Of a stretch of DNA of 64,000 bases, positions 60,347 through 64,000 are shown piece after piece (position 1 is the stretch's first letter; every line of letters begins with the position of its first letter). Position numbers and translations under genes: made by a program. Origin of the DNA: Bradyrhizobium lablabi (GTDB lineage Bacteria > Pseudomonadota > Alphaproteobacteria > Rhizobiales > Xanthobacteraceae); the NCBI RefSeq assembly GCF_018129385.1, contig NZ_JAFCLN010000016.1, positions 62,001 through 126,000 of the forward strand. Reading direction: 5' to 3'. The notes beneath the pieces were generated by a model, which did not search any database, was not told the DNA's origin, and was given only the letters and a program-made list of their open reading frames with translations.

Positions 60347-62518
60347 ATGACTGAATCCTCGGTAGCGGGCCGCGCCTATCGCATTGGTATCGACGTCGGA
60401 GGCACCTTCACCAAGGCGGTGCTGATCGACAATGCGACACATGAGGTGGTCGGGCGGTTCTCCGTGCTGACCACCCACTCCGATCCGCGCGGCGTCGCCA
60501 AAGGCGTGGTCGACGTATTCCGCAATGTGCTGGAGCAATCGAACGTCGATCCGAAAGAGGTCATCTTCCTCGCCCATTCGACGACGCAGGCCACCAACGC
60601 GCTGCTGGAGGGCGACGTCGCCAGCGTCGGCGTGATCGGAATGTCGACGCGCATGGAATCGCTGCTGGCCAAGGGCCAGAGCGCCATGAAGCCGATCGAG
60701 CTGGCGCCGGGACGCCATCTCACGCCGGCCAACCGTTTCCTGATGAAGGAAACGCTGACGGACGAGACCATCGGCAAGGCCGTTGCCGAACTCAGGGCGG
60801 AAGGCGCAAGAGTCATCGTCGCAAGTTCGGCCTTCGGCGTCGACGACAATGAGGCCGAAGAAGCCGTGCGCCGTCTGGTGGTCGAGGCTGGCCTGGCCGC
60901 AACCTGCGGCAACGAGATCACCAAGCTCTATGGCCTGACCACGCGGACGCGCACTGCCGTGATTAACGCCAGCATTTTGCCGAAGATGATCGACACCGCC
61001 ACCATGACGGAAGCGAGCGTGCGCGAGGCCGGCATCCAGGCGCCGCTGATGATCATGCGCGGCGACGGCGGCGTGATGGACATCAAGGAGATGCGCCGCC
61101 GCCCCGTCATGACAATGCTCTCCGGCCCGGCCGCGAGCGTGGCCGGCGCGCTGATGTATCTGCGTGTATCCGACGGCATCTATTTCGAGGTCGGCGGCAC
61201 CAGCACCAATATCGGCGTGATCCGCAACGGACGGCCGACCGTCAAATATGCCCGCGTTGGCGGCCATGAGACCTATGTCTCTTCGCTCGACGTGCGCGTG
61301 ATCGGCATCGCCGGCGGCAGCATGGTCCGGGCCCGCGGCGGCAAGCTGGTCGACGTCGGGCCGCGCAGCGCCCACATCGCCGGCCTTCCCTACGCCGCCT
61401 TCGCCAAACCAGAGGACATCATCGAGCCCAAGATCGAATTCTTCCAGCCGAAGACCGACGATCCCGCCGATTACGTCGCGGTGCGTTCGGCCAATGGCAC
61501 GCGCTATGCCATCACCAACACCTGCGCCGCCAACATTCTCGGCTACGCCAAGCCGGGACTGCACGCCAGTGGCAACGTCGAGTCGGCGAGGCGCGCGATG
61601 GCCGTGCTCGCCGAGTTCATCGGAAAATCGATTGAGGACACTGCGCGTGCGATCCTCGATGTCGCCACCGACAAGGTGATTCCCGTCGTCGACGATCTGA
61701 TCGCCGAATACAAGCTCGATCGCGACCAGGCCGTGCTGGTCGGCGAAGGCGGCGGCGCCGCCGCGCTGATCCCGCATGCGTCGAGCCGCACCGACCTTCA
61801 CCACGAGATTTCAAAAGACGCCGAAGTCATTTCCTCGATCGGTGTCGCGCTTGCCCTGGTGCGCGACGTCGTCGAGCGCGTCATTCCCAACGCACAGCCC
61901 GACGATCTCAAGCGGATTCGCCGCGAAGCGTTCGAAGCCGTGGTCAAGCTCGGCGCTGCGCCTGATAATGTCGAAGTGACGATCGAGGTCGATCAAAGCA
62001 CCCATCGGATCCGCGCGACCGCGATGGGCGCCTCGGAGATGCGCGCCCGCCAGCGCCGCGACGAGGTCGGCGAGACCGAAGCGCGGGAAATCGCGGCAAA
62101 GGCTATGGGCGTCAGCCTCGAGCGCGTCGCGCTTGCTGCGGCCACGCCGCGCATGCGGGTGTTCCAGGGCGAAGTCGAGGAGCGGAGCTGGGGAATCTTC
62201 AAGAAGCGCCGCAACCCGGTTCGCGCGGTGGACCTCGACGGCGTCATTCGCGTGCAGCGCAGTCACAGCGTCGTCCGCCCGGTTTCCGCGCAAACTGCGC
62301 TCGACGGCCTGCGGCGGCTGTGGGAAGACACCACGATCTATAATGGCGACAGCACCATCACACCGGATATTTTCGTCATCGTCGGCGGCCAGCTCATCGA
62401 CCTGTCGGGGGTCAATTCGATCGACCAGGCGATGACCGTGACCCGCAGCGAGCTGGACGGGCTCACCGCCGACGCCTCGATCGCGCTCATCGGCATTCCG
62501 CCTTCGCGGGGGCTTTGA
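60347..62518 (+). CDS. Hydantoinase/oxoprolinase A-like protein
   Basis: The 723-residue product belongs to the hydantoinase/oxoprolinase A family. It has the N-terminal nucleotide-binding motif IGIDVGGTFTKAV, AHSTTQATNALLEGD, LSGPAASVAGAL, FEVGGTSTNIGVI and the C-terminal region with VLVGEGGGAAALIPHAS. Related proteins cleave ATP-dependently hydantoins, oxoproline or acetone-like substrates together with a B subunit, which is missing here. Its stop is 3 nt before the metallopeptidase-like gene. Substrate unknown. Confidence 0.87.
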   Translation: MTESSVAGRAYRIGIDVGGTFTKAVLIDNATHEVVGRFSVLTTHSDPRGVAKGVVDVFRNVLEQSNVDPKEVIFLAHSTTQATNALLEGDVASVGVIGMSTRMESLLAKGQSAMKPIELAPGRHLTPANRFLMKETLTDETIGKAVAELRAEGARVIVASSAFGVDDNEAEEAVRRLVVEAGLAATCGNEITKLYGLTTRTRTAVINASILPKMIDTATMTEASVREAGIQAPLMIMRGDGGVMDIKEMRRRPVMTMLSGPAASVAGALMYLRVSDGIYFEVGGTSTNIGVIRNGRPTVKYARVGGHETYVSSLDVRVIGIAGGSMVRARGGKLVDVGPRSAHIAGLPYAAFAKPEDIIEPKIEFFQPKTDDPADYVAVRSANGTRYAITNTCAANILGYAKPGLHASGNVESARRAMAVLAEFIGKSIEDTARAILDVATDKVIPVVDDLIAEYKLDRDQAVLVGEGGGAAALIPHASSRTDLHHEISKDAEVISSIGVALALVRDVVERVIPNAQPDDLKRIRREAFEAVVKLGAAPDNVEVTIEVDQSTHRIRATAMGASEMRARQRRDEVGETEAREIAAKAMGVSLERVALAAATPRMRVFQGEVEERSWGIFKKRRNPVRAVDLDGVIRVQRSHSVVRPVSAQTALDGLRRLWEDTTIYNGDSTITPDIFVIVGGQLIDLSGVNSIDQAMTVTRSELDGLTADASIALIGIPPSRGL

Positions 62519-62521
62519 CGG

Positions 62522-63154
62522 ATGGCTCTCGCGGCAGCAGATGCGGAGCGGTTCACGGAGTTCGAGCGCGCCTCACCCGAAGCGCTCGGGCTTCTCATGC
62601 TGCAAGCCGATCCGCATGCAGGGCGACTGGACCGCGCGACACAGCTCGCGGCTGTTTCCGACGCGCTCGCCGACGGAATTGCCGCCGCCGGCAATTTACG
62701 CGCCCGCTTTCCCGCCTCGGGGCCGGAACAGATCGCTCGCGAGCTTGGCCTGCCGGTCGAGACGACGGACGACGATCCCATGGTCGGATCGATCTGGCGG
62801 TTCGCCGAGTACCGGCCACGGCCGCCGCGCATCGTGCTCTATCGCCGCGGATTGAGCCCGCTCGAACGCGTGCTCACCGGCAGCCGTGCCGTGCAACTGC
62901 TCGGCGAGGCAACGCCGCGCGACATCTTCATCGCCCACGAATTGTACCATCACATCGAATCCACCAGACCGGACGTGCCGATCGCGCGGCGCTACCAGCC
63001 CACGCTTTTCCGGATCGGCAACTGGCATTGGCGCACCGGCATCGCGGCATTGGCCGAGATCGCCGCCGGCGCCTTTGCGCAGGCGCTGCTTGAACTGCCC
63101 TGTCACCCGAAGGCGTTGGATTTCGTTGTTTTGCATGCCATCGCCGTAACGTAA
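62522..63154 (+). CDS. ImmA/IrrE-like HExxH metallopeptidase-domain protein
   Basis: A 210-residue protein with a zinc-binding HExxH site (His139, Glu140, His143 in FIAHELYHHIE) and a downstream Glu179 in LAEIAAGAFAQALLELP. This resembles the E-x-x-AN-x-FAxxLL-P third-ligand helix of ImmA/IrrE (DUF955) peptidases. No helix-turn-helix is attached. It lies 3 nt after the hydantoinase-like gene and is probably translationally coupled to it. The combination is not one that I recognise; processing or regulating the preceding protein is only a guess. Confidence 0.7.
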   Translation: MALAAADAERFTEFERASPEALGLLMLQADPHAGRLDRATQLAAVSDALADGIAAAGNLRARFPASGPEQIARELGLPVETTDDDPMVGSIWRFAEYRPRPPRIVLYRRGLSPLERVLTGSRAVQLLGEATPRDIFIAHELYHHIESTRPDVPIARRYQPTLFRIGNWHWRTGIAALAEIAAGAFAQALLELPCHPKALDFVVLHAIAVT

Positions 63155-63184
63155 GAACTGCCCTTGGGCCCGGCGTCTCTCGGG

Positions 63185-64000
63185 CTAAGCTCTCTTCGGC
63201 TGTAACTTCAAAACCGAGCGCGCATATGCCTCTGCGCGCATCGCCTCTTCAATCGCAGCCACGAGCGTCGCCTGGTCGAACGGCTTCGAGATGCGCGGCA
63301 AATGAGGTCGCGTGGTGTCCAGAAGCTCGGCATATCCTGAGCAAAGCACCACAGGCGTGCCTGGACGCGCGGCGGCGACTGCGTCGGCGAGCTGCAGCCC
63401 GTTCATTCCCGGCATGGCGTAATCGGTCACCACGATGTCGATCTTCGGCGTCCGGTGCAGCAACTGTACCGCCTCCTCGCCTGAGCGCGCCTCGATCACG
63501 GCATGGCCGAGATCATCGAGCATCGCAGCGACATTTTCGAGAACAAGAACATCATCGTCGACAACCAGTGCGGAGATGGGCCGATTGCTCCGGGGCGCCG
63601 AACGCGACGGCTCCGCCACATGCGGCATCGGCACCGATTCGTCCTGCGAGGCGGGCAGCCAGATTTCGGCGGTGGTCCCTTCGCCGACGCGGCTCTTCAG
63701 CAGCAGCGTGCCTCCGGACTGCTCGGCCAACCCCTTCACCATCGAGAGTCCGAGTCCGGTTCCCTTGCCGACACCCTTGGTCGTGAAGAACGGCTCCTGC
63801 GCATGCTTTAGTGTCTTCTCGTCCATTCCGCAGCCGGTGTCGCTCACCGACAGCGCGACGTATCGTCCCGCTGCGAGGCCATCGATGGCATCTTCTTCGC
63901 GTGCGGCGATGCTGATTGCCCCGCCTCCCGCCGCTATCGCATCACGCGCATTGACGGCGAGGTTGAGGACCGCGAGCTCAAGTTGGTTGGCATCGACCTT
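63185..64000 (-). CDS. Hybrid histidine kinase, C-terminal part (HATPase + receiver)
   Basis: The gene runs off the right edge; only its last 271 codons are visible. They show the HATPase boxes (NLAVNARDAI, VSDTGCGMD, FFTTKGVGKGTGLGLSMVKG) followed by a C-terminal receiver domain with VVDDDVLVLE, phospho-acceptor Asp in IVVTDYAMPGMNG and Lys in ISKPFD. A hybrid sensor kinase with an attached receiver is implied; the sensor domain is outside the window. It is convergent to the metallopeptidase-like gene, with 30 bp between. Confidence 0.9.
   Translation of the reverse strand, partial: KVDANQLELAVLNLAVNARDAIAAGGGAISIAAREEDAIDGLAAGRYVALSVSDTGCGMDEKTLKHAQEPFFTTKGVGKGTGLGLSMVKGLAEQSGGTLLLKSRVGEGTTAEIWLPASQDESVPMPHVAEPSRSAPRSNRPISALVVDDDVLVLENVAAMLDDLGHAVIEARSGEEAVQLLHRTPKIDIVVTDYAMPGMNGLQLADAVAAARPGTPVVLCSGYAELLDTTRPHLPRISKPFDQATLVAAIEEAMRAEAYARSVLKLQPKRA

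Noticed and set aside
1..64000. CRISPR arrays, insertion sequences or prophage
   Set aside because: No regularly spaced repeats, transposase, integrase or phage structural gene was seen on either strand.

Overview
The window is GC-rich, densely coding DNA with many short-overlap operons. The gene content suggests a Bradyrhizobium-like alphaproteobacterium (Rhizobiales): ABC uptake systems with twin-arginine binding proteins, CoxL/M/S-type hydroxylases, acyl-CoA catabolism, FixJ-like regulators and a SigF-like ECF sigma factor. This assignment is inferred from protein families; no rRNA or other phylogenetic marker is present. No insertion sequence, prophage gene or CRISPR array was seen.

Region 1 (1-18.1 kb) is an acyl-CoA catabolic cluster. 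It holds an oligopeptide/nickel-type ABC transporter (two paralogous binding proteins and the start of a permease), an SDR, an acyl-CoA ligase, a divergent MocR-type regulator, and an operon of free biotin carrier, acyl-CoA dehydrogenase and four-domain rhodanese. A second operon encodes carboxyltransferase, flavoprotein dehydrogenase, enoyl-CoA hydratase, biotin carboxylase, thiolase, FMN reductase and a small ABM-like protein. Together they look like activation, dehydrogenation, biotin-dependent carboxylation, hydration and thiolysis of an unidentified organic acid.

Region 2 (18.1-33.1 kb) looks like a stress and organohalide regulon. It contains an RclA-like flavin disulfide reductase, a GMC flavoprotein/tri-haem cytochrome c dehydrogenase, a MASE4-like histidine kinase, a small secreted protein, an internally duplicated DUF417 (RclC-like) membrane protein, two Asp-nucleophile alpha/beta hydrolases (one frameshifted), a FixJ-like regulator, a receiver-only protein translationally coupled to an ECF sigma factor, an alpha/beta hydrolase lacking its nucleophilic serine, and an apparently exported HAD dehalogenase. 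Five copies of GTAACC-N16-CGAA, the layout I recall for Caulobacter SigF promoters, lie upstream of five of these transcription units. This is the most interesting signal in the window.

Region 3 (33.2-47.3 kb) couples an NMT1-type ABC transporter to a three-subunit molybdenum hydroxylase in one operon. Next to it are a flavoprotein dehydrogenase, a divergent TetR regulator, and a cupin/NadX-like/aldehyde dehydrogenase/hydrolase/EamA-exporter operon. TTGA-N8-TCAA operator candidates occur at its promoters.

Region 4 (47.4-55.9 kb) has a small secreted protein, a truncated tRNA-Lys-like remnant, and a co-directional liv-type ABC transporter, TetR, cupin and FAD monooxygenase operon whose promoter carries a 14-bp perfect inverted repeat. 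Region 5 (56-64 kb) has a membrane-anchored SGNH hydrolase, a bidirectional terminator, a PhyH-type dioxygenase, a MetX-like acyltransferase, a GntP-like permease/hydantoinase A-like/ImmA-like metallopeptidase operon, and a hybrid histidine kinase cut by the window end.
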